Below, piece after piece: positions 22,146 to 30,720 of a DNA stretch of 64,000 nucleotides. Origin of the DNA: Campylobacter concisus (GTDB lineage: Bacteria; Campylobacterota; Campylobacteria; Campylobacterales; Campylobacteraceae); assembly GCF_003049085.1 (NCBI RefSeq), contig NZ_PIQX01000001.1, positions 248,001 through 312,000 on the forward strand. Reading direction: 5' to 3'. A program made the position numbers and the translations under genes. The first letter of the stretch is position 1. Each line of letters begins with the position of its first letter. The notes below the pieces were generated by a model, which was not told the origin of the DNA, did no database searches, and saw only the letters and a list, made by a program, of their open reading frames with translations.

Positions 22146-22278
22146 AGCTAAATTTTAAAACAACCCTACTTTAAATAATAAAATTTATTAAAAAAGATAA
22201 TTTATGTCCAAAATTTATTTTTGATAAATTTTATTAATATTATAATCCTTTTACAAAATCTTAATCAAGGAGAAAAGT

Positions 22279-23754
22279 ATGAAACTACTAGAAAAATATG
22301 GGCTTTTCATAAATGGTGAGTGGCGTGACGCAAAAGACGGCGCTACACTTGATGCAAAAAATCCAGCAAACGGCGAGCACCTCGCAAAGATCGCAGATGC
22401 TACTGAAGAAGATGTAAATGACGCAGTTCGTGCTGCACGTGAGGCTTTTAAGAAATTTAAACACACCACAATTAGCGAGCGTGCAAAGCTTTTAAATAAG
22501 ATCGCTGATATCATCGATGAAAACAAAGAGCACTTGGCAAAAGTCGAGAGCATGGATAACGGCAAGCCGATCCGCGAGACGCTAAATGTAGATATCCCTT
22601 TTGCGGCAGAGCATTTTAGATACTTTGCTGGCGTTATCATGGGCGAAGAAGGCAGCGCAAACGTACTTGACGAGAAGCAACTCTCTATCGTTTTACGCGA
22701 GCCAATAGGCGTCGTGGGTCAGATCGTACCTTGGAATTTTCCGTTTTTAATGGCAGCTTGGAAGCTAGCTCCAGTGATCGCAGCAGGCGATGCGAGTGTA
22801 TTTAAGCCATCAAGCGAGACAAGCCTAAGCGTGCTTGAGCTATTTAGACTGATAGATAAAATTTTGCCAAAAGGTTTAATAAACATCATAACTGGCAAAG
22901 GTAGCAAGAGTGGCGAATGGATCAAAAATCATCCAGGCCTTGATAAGCTAGCATTTACTGGCTCAACCGAGATCGGCCGCGATATCGCCATAGCTGCTGC
23001 TCGCCGTATCATCCCAGCTACACTTGAGCTTGGCGGCAAGAGCGCAAATATCTTCTTTAGCGACGCAAATTTAGACAAGGCACTTGACGGCCTTCAGCTT
23101 GGCATTTTGTTTAACCAAGGTCAAGTTTGCTGCGCAGGATCGAGAATTTTTGTAGAAGAGAGCTTTTATGAGAAATTTATAGAGGCTGCGGTGAAGAAAT
23201 TTAGCACTATAAAAGTTGGCGATCCGTTAGATCCTAGCACTCAAATGGGCTCACAAATCAATAAAAAACAAGCTGAGCAGATCTTAGAGTACGTCGAGAT
23301 CGGCAAAAAAGAAGGTGCAAAAGTGGCAGTTGGTGGTAAAGCCTACACAGCAAATGGTTGCGACAAAGGCGCATTTGTAGAGCCAACGTTGTTAGTTGAT
23401 GTGACAAACGACATGAGAGTGGCTCAAGAAGAAATTTTTGGCCCAGTTGGCGTTGTCATTAAATTTAAAGATGAAGCCGAGCTTATCAAAATGGTAAATG
23501 ATAGCGAATACGGCCTAGGTGGCGGAATTTTCACACAAGACATCACAAAGGCACTTCGTGTTGCAAGGTCTATGGAGACTGGTAGAGTCTGGATCAACAC
23601 CTACAACCAAATCCCAGCAGGAAGCCCATTTGGCGGCTATAAAAACTCAGGTATCGGCCGCGAAACACACAAGATAATACTTGAGCACTACACTCAGATG
23701 AAAAACATCATGATCGATCTTACTGGTAAGGTCAGCGGCTTTTACGCACAATGA
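22279..23754 (+). CDS. NAD(P)-dependent aldehyde dehydrogenase
   Basis: 491 residues, full-length ALDH. Landmarks: PWNFPFLMAAWKLAPVIAAG for the substrate/cofactor channel, the Rossmann-type FTGSTEIG, catalytic Glu in LELGGKS, and the catalytic Cys in GQVCCAGS, followed by EEIFGPVG and the C-terminal FGGYKNSGIGRE. It oxidises an aldehyde to the carboxylic acid. Similarity in length and motifs is to the AldA/acetaldehyde-type enzymes; substrate unproven. TATAAT at 22241-22246 is the probable -10, and AAGGAG precedes the ATG. It is monocistronic with a terminator. Confidence 0.92.
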   Translation: MKLLEKYGLFINGEWRDAKDGATLDAKNPANGEHLAKIADATEEDVNDAVRAAREAFKKFKHTTISERAKLLNKIADIIDENKEHLAKVESMDNGKPIRETLNVDIPFAAEHFRYFAGVIMGEEGSANVLDEKQLSIVLREPIGVVGQIVPWNFPFLMAAWKLAPVIAAGDASVFKPSSETSLSVLELFRLIDKILPKGLINIITGKGSKSGEWIKNHPGLDKLAFTGSTEIGRDIAIAAARRIIPATLELGGKSANIFFSDANLDKALDGLQLGILFNQGQVCCAGSRIFVEESFYEKFIEAAVKKFSTIKVGDPLDPSTQMGSQINKKQAEQILEYVEIGKKEGAKVAVGGKAYTANGCDKGAFVEPTLLVDVTNDMRVAQEEIFGPVGVVIKFKDEAELIKMVNDSEYGLGGGIFTQDITKALRVARSMETGRVWINTYNQIPAGSPFGGYKNSGIGRETHKIILEHYTQMKNIMIDLTGKVSGFYAQ

Positions 23755-23759
23755 TTTTA

Positions 23760-23785
23760 GGGAGCTTAGGCTCCCTTCTACTTTA
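23760..23785 (+). terminator. Terminator of the aldehyde dehydrogenase gene
   Basis: GGGAGC (23760-23765), loop TTAG, GCTCCC (23770-23775), then TTCTACTTT. Confidence 0.7.
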
Positions 23786-23932
23786 AATTCCTTAAATTTT
23801 AAATATCTTTTACTAGGTTTTAACTTTATATATCACTAGCATTACGCCAATATAGTACAGCTATACAAAAGTGTTTTCTTAACACTACATTTTTAAGCTT
23901 AATAGACTAAAATTTGGCACAAAGGAGAAAAA

Positions 23933-24634
23933 TTGAGTGAGCAAATTTATATCATAGGCGATGTGCATGGCTGTTTTAACACACTTTTAGAGCTTATCAA
24001 GCAGTTTCCAGACAAAGAAAAATCACAAATTTGCTTTGTCGGAGATGTGATAGATCGGGGGCTTTTTAGTTGCGATGTAGTCGAGCTTATCATACAAAAT
24101 AACTATAAAATGGTAATGGGAAATCATGAGCGCAGGCTGCTAAGTAATAAAGACTTCTTTTTAAAAAACAAAATACCATTTGATACAAGTTGGTTTTACA
24201 ATAATGGTGGCGAAGAAACATACAGATCATACCTAGCTCAAAGCGTGGGGTTCAAGCAAAGGCACATAGAATTTTTAGAAAACATTCCAGTATATTTAGA
24301 GTTTAAAGACCACAAAAACCAAAATGGCGAGCATTTGGTCGTTTCGCACTCGGCTGTTGGCAAATTTTGGACTTTAAGAGATGATGATAGCTCAAGAGAT
24401 GAGTTTAGAAGGCATGTACTATCAGGCAGAGGCGATATGATGCAAGTTGAAGGCATATTTAATGTCTATGGCCATACACCAGTGCGTGAGGCTAAGCTCT
24501 ATACAAATAGCGCCAATATCGATACGGGATGTGTTTTTAATGAAGAAGGATATGACAAACTAAGCGCCTTAGAATTTCCATCGATGAAAATTTATACGCA
24601 AAAAAATGTTGAAAATTTTAATAAACAAGGATAA
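23933..24634 (+). CDS. Calcineurin-like metallophosphatase (Ser/Thr or bis-nucleotide phosphatase)
   Basis: 233 residues. The start is TTG at 23933, with AAGGAG five bases upstream. Metal-binding motifs appear in family order: GDVHGC (near 9), GDVIDRG (near 38), GNHE (near 63), HSAVG (near 142) and YGHTPV (near 182). The group includes PP1-like protein phosphatases and ApaH-like Ap4A hydrolases; the spacing is of the bacterial PrpA/PrpE-like type. It is 3 bp before the next gene and clearly co-transcribed with it. Confidence 0.88.
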   Translation: MSEQIYIIGDVHGCFNTLLELIKQFPDKEKSQICFVGDVIDRGLFSCDVVELIIQNNYKMVMGNHERRLLSNKDFFLKNKIPFDTSWFYNNGGEETYRSYLAQSVGFKQRHIEFLENIPVYLEFKDHKNQNGEHLVVSHSAVGKFWTLRDDDSSRDEFRRHVLSGRGDMMQVEGIFNVYGHTPVREAKLYTNSANIDTGCVFNEEGYDKLSALEFPSMKIYTQKNVENFNKQG

Positions 24635-24637
24635 AAA

Positions 24638-25663
24638 ATGTGGTTTTCTAAAAAGAGCTCTAGCTTTGCAAGCAGAGTTGATAAATTTTGGAGCGAGTTT
24701 GGCAAAAATTTAGACGCCATCAAACAAAATTTAGAAGATAAAAATTTTGAAGCTGCAAGCAAAATGACCGAAGAGGCGCTAAATTTATGTTTGGTTGATC
24801 CAACTTTTATGATAGGCCTTATTGATGGAAAGATCGATCTAGTACTCACTCCAGAAGGACTCAAACATAGGCTTTTGTGGCTTAAATTTATCAAATCGCG
24901 CATGCCAAAAGAGTATGAAGCAAAGCTTACTTGTACACTTGGCAAACCACGTGCGCCACGAAACGTCGCTACTATACAAATGTATGGCGTAAGCGTTGAT
25001 GCAAATGAGGTCATGGTCTATGCAAATTTTAACGACAAAAGCGTGGATATGTGCCTATATAACGAAACTCTAAGCAAGCTTAAAAGCGAAGATGAAAATA
25101 AGGCTTATACATTATCGCTCATACTTTGTGACAACGTAGTTGGCGAGATGATCATGATAAATATGCTTGGAGAGTTTGAGATAATAGACGAGCCAAGAGA
25201 AAAAGGCGTGCCGCTGATCGACTTTGCCGATCTTATAGATGATAAATTTGGTAAAGAAGCCTCAAACGAGCCGCTTAAGAATTTTATGGTCTATGAGCTA
25301 GAGCCTCGTTCAAATGAGTTACGTGACGACGTTTTCACAGGATTTACATCTCTTAGCGAGCTACTAAACGAATACTACGACGGTGCAAGCGATACTTATA
25401 ACGAAGCTTTTGAGCTTGGCATAAATTTTTGCTTTTTAGCCATATCTCACGGTGGCGACATACAGATTGGCGTTGATAGCAAAAACAAAATTTCAGATGC
25501 GCTAAAGGAGAGTGAAATTTGCGAGATCATAGGTGAAGCAAATGGCGAGATGCGATCTTACATAGATCTTATCTGCTTTGACAAAGATGAGCTAGAGAAA
25601 AAGGCTAAAGAATTTGGCAAAGAACTTGGCGTAAAGATAGAAATTTGCGAGTTTAAACGCTGA
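24638..25663 (+). CDS. Conserved-looking cytosolic protein of unknown function
   Basis: 341 residues, acidic and soluble, no signal peptide. It opens with an amphipathic helix (SRVDKFWSEFGKNLDAIKQNLEDKNFEAASKMTEEAL). The middle holds beta-rich stretches (VMVYANFNDKSVDMCLYNETL) and two SMI1/KNR4-like or immunity-protein-like hydrophobic patches, none diagnostic. The C-terminus (GIDKDELEKKAKEFGKELGVKIEICEF-type region) is helical. I do not recognise the family. It follows the phosphatase by 3 bp, with AAGGA before the ATG, so the two form a unit; it might be a partner or substrate of the phosphatase. Confidence 0.7.
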   Translation: MWFSKKSSSFASRVDKFWSEFGKNLDAIKQNLEDKNFEAASKMTEEALNLCLVDPTFMIGLIDGKIDLVLTPEGLKHRLLWLKFIKSRMPKEYEAKLTCTLGKPRAPRNVATIQMYGVSVDANEVMVYANFNDKSVDMCLYNETLSKLKSEDENKAYTLSLILCDNVVGEMIMINMLGEFEIIDEPREKGVPLIDFADLIDDKFGKEASNEPLKNFMVYELEPRSNELRDDVFTGFTSLSELLNEYYDGASDTYNEAFELGINFCFLAISHGGDIQIGVDSKNKISDALKESEICEIIGEANGEMRSYIDLICFDKDELEKKAKEFGKELGVKIEICEFKR

Positions 25664-25747
25664 TTTTGCATAATATTCTACATAAAATAATACAAATCAT
25701 ACTAGCTGGTAAATTTATAAAAATATATTGCCAGCTGGTACTAACTA

Positions 25748-26575
25748 TTAAATTTGTCTTTTAAATTTTGAGCTATTTGAAAGATAAGCACAAAGCTTTA
25801 GCCCATATAAAAAGATGATCCACGATATATATATCCAAACAAAGAAGAAAAGCACGGCTGAAAACGAGCCATAGACGCTTAGATAGGTCTTGTTGTAAAG
25901 GACATAATAGACAAAGGCTGACTTGCCAATATACCAGACGAGCGAGGCAGCAAATGAGCTAAAAAGTGCGCTTTTAAACTTTATCTCGTCATTTACAGAG
26001 ATGAGATATGTGATGCAAAATATCGCCCAGATGATGAGATATGGGAATATGCTTAAAAAATTTATCGAGTTTGTGATCACATTTGAGTTTAGCATCTCTT
26101 GAATGAGGCTTGAGAGATAAAAACTGCCAGCAAGACCAAGTGGCGCGAGCGTGATAAGCGTCCAATACGAGCTAAGTGCCGACCAAAATCCTCTAGCCTT
26201 ACTTGCACGTGTCACTTTTAAAACTACATATTCATAGTCGCTAAAAAACATGGCTGATGTAAATATCATTGCTACAAAGCCAACTAAGCCTAAATTTCCG
26301 CTATTTTGTAAGAAATTTTGCAAATAGTTTGAGATGATCTCTTGGTTACTTGGCAAAAGAGCCGAAAATATAAAGTCCTGAATCTTGGCGTAATAGTCCT
26401 CAAAACTAGGCAGTTTTGTAAAGATAGAAAATGATATAAGAAGTATCGGAATGATCGATAAAATCGTATGAAAACTAAGGCTTGAGGCATAGTGAAAGAG
26501 CTCTTTGTCCTTAAGCGTTGGGAGCAAATTTAAAAGCTCCTTTAAATTTTGCTTACTTAAGGACAAACGGCTCAT
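25748..26575 (-). CDS. YihY/BrkB-family inner-membrane protein
   Basis: 275 residues with six predicted membrane helices and family motifs: FHYASSLSFHTILSIIPILL at the start, GSFSAVLFFFVWIYISWIIFLYG at the end. The family was once called RNase BN in error; its function is unknown, with ties to envelope integrity. It starts 3 bp after the stop of the exported protein upstream on the same strand, so they form a two-gene unit. A hairpin-like GCTGG/CCAGC pair (25705-25709/25731-25735) lies between it and the convergent neighbour. Confidence 0.9.
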   Translation of the reverse strand: MSRLSLSKQNLKELLNLLPTLKDKELFHYASSLSFHTILSIIPILLISFSIFTKLPSFEDYYAKIQDFIFSALLPSNQEIISNYLQNFLQNSGNLGLVGFVAMIFTSAMFFSDYEYVVLKVTRASKARGFWSALSSYWTLITLAPLGLAGSFYLSSLIQEMLNSNVITNSINFLSIFPYLIIWAIFCITYLISVNDEIKFKSALFSSFAASLVWYIGKSAFVYYVLYNKTYLSVYGSFSAVLFFFVWIYISWIIFLYGLKLCAYLSNSSKFKRQI

Positions 26576-26578
26576 TTA

Positions 26579-27301
26579 TCAGTTGTCTTCTTCAAAAAGT
26601 TTTTCGTAGTGAGCGTCGTAGTTGTTGATGTGCTCACTATTTAGTTTCCAAAACACAGTGTCTATGTCGCTAACTCTTGTATAAAATGGTAGCTGGTAGT
26701 ACTCAACCTCACCACTTTTAAATTCTTTTAGCACTTTAAAGCTTTGGCAATCAGCAAAAACGCTTCTGCCATCCATCGCTACAAAAATTAGACCGGCTGC
26801 ACTTTGAGCGCACATTTTTCTAAAGTCATCTCTGCTTGGATTTGGCTTGTATTCGTAGCTTAGATACGCTCCTATAATATCTGGGTGGATAAATATCATA
26901 TTTGGAAACGCAGATGTGATCTCTTCGTAAATTTCTTTATTTGGCACGATGATTAATGAGCGGTTATAAAGATAGTTTAGCACGACCATATCACCATTTG
27001 CAGGTGCAATGCCTGGAAGTGGGAGCGCCTTTTGCTCAAGCAGATCAAACACCTCAAATCTAATCTTAGCAAAGCCAGAATTTTTTGAGATAACACTAAC
27101 TCTTGCGATGATAGAGCTATCAGTATCAAATTTATGAAGCACGACACCACTTGAGCCGATTAAAATTTCTGGACTATCAACTATCGTCGCTGTGCCATCA
27201 CTATCGACGCTAATTATAGGAGTTCTATACTCATTTAAAGAAAAATCAGCCCCAAAAGCAAAGCCAAAAACTAGCGATAAAATCACAAATATACGTTTCA
27301 A
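26579..27301 (-). CDS. Exported protein, possible plasminogen-binding (PgbA N-terminal-like) domain
   Basis: 240 residues. The start is TTG at 27301, supported by AGGAG at 27307-27311. Signal peptide MKRIFVILSLVFGFAFG, cleaved before ADFSLNEY. The mature part opens with a strand-rich domain (PIISVDSDGTATIVDSPEILIGSSGVVLH) that resembles, from memory, the N-terminal domain of Helicobacter plasminogen-binding proteins. It has two Cys that could pair (KMCAQS, FADCQSF). The C-terminus is acidic. No lysine-rich C-terminal repeat of PgbA type is present, so plasminogen binding itself is not implied. It pairs with YihY downstream. Confidence 0.65.
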   Translation of the reverse strand: MKRIFVILSLVFGFAFGADFSLNEYRTPIISVDSDGTATIVDSPEILIGSSGVVLHKFDTDSSIIARVSVISKNSGFAKIRFEVFDLLEQKALPLPGIAPANGDMVVLNYLYNRSLIIVPNKEIYEEITSAFPNMIFIHPDIIGAYLSYEYKPNPSRDDFRKMCAQSAAGLIFVAMDGRSVFADCQSFKVLKEFKSGEVEYYQLPFYTRVSDIDTVFWKLNSEHINNYDAHYEKLFEEDN

Positions 27302-27414
27302 ATATATCTCCTAAGTTTAAATTTTTAGAGCGATTATAGCCTAAAATGCTTTATCTTTTGCAAAATTAAAGCAAGTTTTAGTTAAAATCCCACCAGCTTT
27401 TTAAAAGGACATTA

Positions 27415-28584
27415 ATGCCTCGTATTTTTATAATTTTTGCAATATTATCTATAAATTTATACGCTATAAAGCCAAGTGTCGACGAGCTTAGCTGGCCAAA
27501 TGGAAGTAACTTCTTAAATTTCTTAGAGACAAACAAAATCCCACTTTCACTTTACTATAACTTAGCAACCGAAGATCAAGAGCTAACAGAAGAGATCATC
27601 GCTGGTACAAAGTATCAAATTTATAAAGACGACAACGGCAACACCAAACAAGTGCTAATCCCTGTTAGCGACGAGCTTCAAATGCATATTTTTAGAGATG
27701 ACAATGATAAATTTAAGCTCGAATTTCTTCCTATCTCTTATCAAAGCGAGGATAAATTTTTAGCTTTAAAGGTGGACAAATCAGTCTCTGAAGACATTTT
27801 TGACTACACTGGCTCTGGCACACTAGCTCTTGGCTTTAAAGAAATTTTTAAAGGAAGTGGCATTGATTTTAAAAAGATAAATAAAGGCGATACGATTGCT
27901 ATCGTTTATAATCAAAAAATACGCATGGGCCGCTCTTTTGGCACTCCAGAAATTTATGCTGCGATGATAGAAACAAAAAATAAACGATATGTTATGTATA
28001 AATTTGAAGATAAATTTTATGATAAAAACGGCAAGAAAAATGATAAATTTTTACTAGTCCGCCCTCTTGCAAACGCTAGAATCACATCAGCTTTTACTCT
28101 AAAAAGATGGCACCCTATTCTCCAAAGATATAGAGCGCATCTTGGCGTTGACTACGGTGCTCCAAAAGGTACACCAATCAAAGCTGCAGGCGATGGCACG
28201 GTTAAATTTGTCGGACAAAAAAGCGGATATGGCAGAACCGTCATCATCTCTCACGCTGGTGGTTATGAAACGCTTTATGCTCATCTAAATGGCTTTGCTA
28301 AAGGCATAAAAGGTGGTCTAAAAGTCAAACAAGGCACGCTTATAGCCTACGTTGGCACAAGCGGTATGAGCACAGGGCCACACCTTCATTTTGGTCTTTA
28401 TAGAGACAATAAGCCTATCAATCCAGAAAGTGCAATAAAGGTCGTTAAAAGTCTAGAAGACAAGAAAGAATCAGCCAAATTTAAAGCAGTTGTTAGCAAA
28501 AATGACGAGCTAATAAAAAATGCTTTAAGCAATGAAAAAGAGTATCACAAAGTGGAATTTTTTCCTAATGTAATAGAATTTTAA
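27415..28584 (+). CDS. M23 (LytM) peptidoglycan endopeptidase, Csd3/Pgp3-like
   Basis: 389 residues. Signal peptide MPRIFIIFAILSINLYA. A long N-terminal region (about 20-210) includes an inhibitory-type domain with TGSGTLALGFKEIFKGSGIDF. The catalytic LytM domain (about 225-345) has HLGVDYGAPKGTPIKAAGDG, GYGRTVIISHAGGYETLYAHL and GPHLHFGLY, giving the zinc His/Asp set. The two-part layout and length match the cell-shape endopeptidase/DD-carboxypeptidase Csd3/HdpA of Helicobacter and Pgp3 of Campylobacter, which trim peptide crosslinks to allow curvature. AAAAGGA precedes the ATG. It is divergent from the exported-protein/YihY pair. Confidence 0.88.
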   Translation: MPRIFIIFAILSINLYAIKPSVDELSWPNGSNFLNFLETNKIPLSLYYNLATEDQELTEEIIAGTKYQIYKDDNGNTKQVLIPVSDELQMHIFRDDNDKFKLEFLPISYQSEDKFLALKVDKSVSEDIFDYTGSGTLALGFKEIFKGSGIDFKKINKGDTIAIVYNQKIRMGRSFGTPEIYAAMIETKNKRYVMYKFEDKFYDKNGKKNDKFLLVRPLANARITSAFTLKRWHPILQRYRAHLGVDYGAPKGTPIKAAGDGTVKFVGQKSGYGRTVIISHAGGYETLYAHLNGFAKGIKGGLKVKQGTLIAYVGTSGMSTGPHLHFGLYRDNKPINPESAIKVVKSLEDKKESAKFKAVVSKNDELIKNALSNEKEYHKVEFFPNVIEF

Positions 28585-28593
28585 GGGTAAAAC

Positions 28594-29961
28594 TTGAGCC
28601 AAGAACTAGAAGAAGCAAAAGAGCTGATAGATCAGCATTTAGATGAAAATTTAGAAGACGGCGAGCTCTCTGCATACGAGCTAGCCCAGCACCTAAAAAC
28701 ACTTAAAAAGCACGACGAGGAGCTTTTTGCCAAGTATCTTGAAAAGCTAGATCCTGAAATTTTGGGTGACGTGGCGATAGAGTTACCTGATCACATGCTA
28801 AAAGACGTGATCGACACGCTCCCGGCTGAAAAGATCGTAGAAGCGCTCGAAGAGCTAGAGAGTGACGATGCTACTGACCTACTCCAATACATCGAAGATA
28901 TCGATGAGGACAAGGCTAGAGAGCTTTTTAACGAGCTAGATAAAGAAAATCAAAACGAAATTTTAAGACTTAGAAGCTACGATGAGGATAGAGCTGGTGC
29001 GCACATGCAAACAGAGCTATTTTCAGCTCATCTTGAAGAGAAGCTTGGCAGCGCAGTTGCAAGACTAAGACAAGAGAAGCAAGAAGGAAAACTAGAAAAC
29101 GTCTCACAGCTTTTCATCATCGATAAAAATAGCGTCTTGCAATACGCCATCCCGCTTGAAGATCTCATCCTTTTTGACTTCACAAAAACGCTAAAACAAA
29201 ATATCGAATCAACCCAGATCGACCACTACAAGCCTCACATGGCAAATGATATGGATCTCATGCAAGATGTCGCTGATATGTTTCAAGAGTACGATCTAAA
29301 CGTTATCGCAGTTACAAGCAGCACTGGAATTTTGCTAGGTCGTATCACGTATGATGATATCCACGACTACATTCAAGAGAGCGCAACAGAGCAAATTTAT
29401 AACCTAGCTGGCGTTGATGACGAGTCAGAAGAAGATGATACGCTATTTAAAGCGGGTCGTGGCCGTGCGGTTTGGCTTGGCATAAATTTACTAACAGCCC
29501 TTTTTAGCTCATCTATCATCGGACTTTTTGACGAGACGATCGCAGCATACGTCGCACTTGCTGTACTTATGCCAATAGTTGCTTCAATGGGTGGCAACAC
29601 TGGCACGCAAGCACTTGCTGTTACGGTTCGTCGTTTGGCACTTGGCGAGATAGAATTTAAAGATGCAAAGAGCGTTTTAAAGCGTGAGGTGACGATATCG
29701 CTTGTAAATGGCCTCATCTTTGGCGTCATCATGGGTATCATCGCCGCTGTTTGGTTTAACAAAGGCATGCTTGGCGTGGTTATCGGCCTTAGTATGGTTA
29801 CAAATTTATTCTTCGCAGGCTTTTTTGGCACGATCATACCTTTGACGCTAAGGCGCTTTAACATCGATCCTGCTGTTGGCTCGGCGGTCATTCTTACAAC
29901 TTTTACAGACGCGATAGGATTTTTTAGCTTTTTAGGACTTGCAAAATGGATACTACTATAA
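28594..29961 (+). CDS. mgtE: MgtE magnesium channel/transporter
   Basis: 455 residues. The start is TTG at 28594 behind AAGGGT. An N-terminal helical domain (about 1-130, DATDLLQYIEDIDEDKARELF), two CBS domains (about 135-260) that gate on Mg2+, then five membrane helices from about residue 285, with the pore signature PIVASMGGNTGTQALAVTVRRLALG. It imports Mg2+ down its gradient. It starts 9 bp after the M23 gene and its end overlaps the Nudix gene by 16 nt, so the three genes form an operon. Confidence 0.95.
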   Translation: MSQELEEAKELIDQHLDENLEDGELSAYELAQHLKTLKKHDEELFAKYLEKLDPEILGDVAIELPDHMLKDVIDTLPAEKIVEALEELESDDATDLLQYIEDIDEDKARELFNELDKENQNEILRLRSYDEDRAGAHMQTELFSAHLEEKLGSAVARLRQEKQEGKLENVSQLFIIDKNSVLQYAIPLEDLILFDFTKTLKQNIESTQIDHYKPHMANDMDLMQDVADMFQEYDLNVIAVTSSTGILLGRITYDDIHDYIQESATEQIYNLAGVDDESEEDDTLFKAGRGRAVWLGINLLTALFSSSIIGLFDETIAAYVALAVLMPIVASMGGNTGTQALAVTVRRLALGEIEFKDAKSVLKREVTISLVNGLIFGVIMGIIAAVWFNKGMLGVVIGLSMVTNLFFAGFFGTIIPLTLRRFNIDPAVGSAVILTTFTDAIGFFSFLGLAKWILL

Positions 29962-30530
29962 CAAATTTAGAAATTTTACCTCTTGGTGAGTCAAAATACC
30001 TAAAGCCATTTAAGATGAAATTTAAACAAAATGGCTTGCAAAGAGACTGGGACTGCGTCAAGGTGATGAATAGCGTTAGTATATTTTTATATCACGAGCA
30101 AAAAGATGCATTTTTGTTTGTCAAGCAGTTTCGCCCAGCCGTTTGGTACTCGCAAGAAAAAGAAGGCATCAAAACAAAAGAGCAAGGCTTTACCTACGAG
30201 CTTTGCGCAGGGCTTATGGATAAGGGGCTAAGCGAGGAGCAAACCGCTAGAGAAGAGGCAGTCGAAGAGGTTGGATACGAGCTAAAAGAGATGGAGCGCA
30301 TCACGATGACGTATGGCGCTTTTGGCTTTGGTGGCAACACTCAAACGATGTTTTACGCAAAGATCGATGAGAGCATGAAGGTAAATTCTGGCGGCGGCGT
30401 CGACGGAGAGGATATAGAGCTTGTTTTCATAAAGCGAGAAGATATGATGAAATTTGCCTTTGACGAGAGCAAAGTTAAGGGCTTTGGGCTCATATTTGCT
30501 TATTTGTGGTGGGAGAAATTTAAAAGCTAA
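29946..30530 (+). CDS. Nudix hydrolase, ADP-ribose/nucleotide-sugar pyrophosphatase type
   Basis: 194 residues. The Nudix box lies at about residues 79-103 (GLMDKGLSEEQTAREEAVEEVG: the G-x5-E-x7-REUxEExGU pattern). An upstream segment (NSVSIFLYHEQKDAFLFVKQFRPAVW) and the downstream GGNTQTMFYAKID with EDIELVF match the NudF/UGPPase branch that hydrolyses ADP-ribose or UDP-glucose. The substrate is unproven. The gene starts inside mgtE, implying coupled translation. Confidence 0.88.
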   Translation: MDTTITNLEILPLGESKYLKPFKMKFKQNGLQRDWDCVKVMNSVSIFLYHEQKDAFLFVKQFRPAVWYSQEKEGIKTKEQGFTYELCAGLMDKGLSEEQTAREEAVEEVGYELKEMERITMTYGAFGFGGNTQTMFYAKIDESMKVNSGGGVDGEDIELVFIKREDMMKFAFDESKVKGFGLIFAYLWWEKFKS

Positions 30531-30607
30531 AACGATATCTTTTTAATAAGCGCAAAAACAACGACTGCCACTAAAAAGATACCAACCAATATCACATAAT
30601 CAGACAT
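30527..30607 (-). CDS. 26-residue single-span membrane protein
   Basis: Minus-strand frame MSDYVILVGIFLVAVVVFAL followed by IKKISF and TAG. It has a good ribosome-binding site (AAAGG, 7 nt before the ATG) and a TACAAT box about 30 nt further upstream in the gap before ppk. The sequence is a short polar start, one clean membrane helix and a basic tail, as in many bacterial small membrane proteins. Its last three bases overlap the end of the convergent Nudix gene. The usual length cut-offs would miss it. No family is known to me. Confidence 0.5.
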   Translation of the reverse strand: MSDYVILVGIFLVAVVVFALIKKISF

Positions 30608-30720
30608 AACAAGCCTTTAAATTTAAGTTTTGGCTTATTGTAACCAAAATTTTAAATAAAGTAAGAACTTTATAACCGCATATATCATAAAATAACTCAA
30701 AAACACACAAGGAGAAGATG

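Noticed and set aside
22177..22235. 12-bp AT-only inverted repeat upstream of the aldehyde dehydrogenase gene
   Set aside because: Composition is all A/T with a 36-nt loop; in such AT-rich DNA this can arise by chance and matches no regulator box I know.
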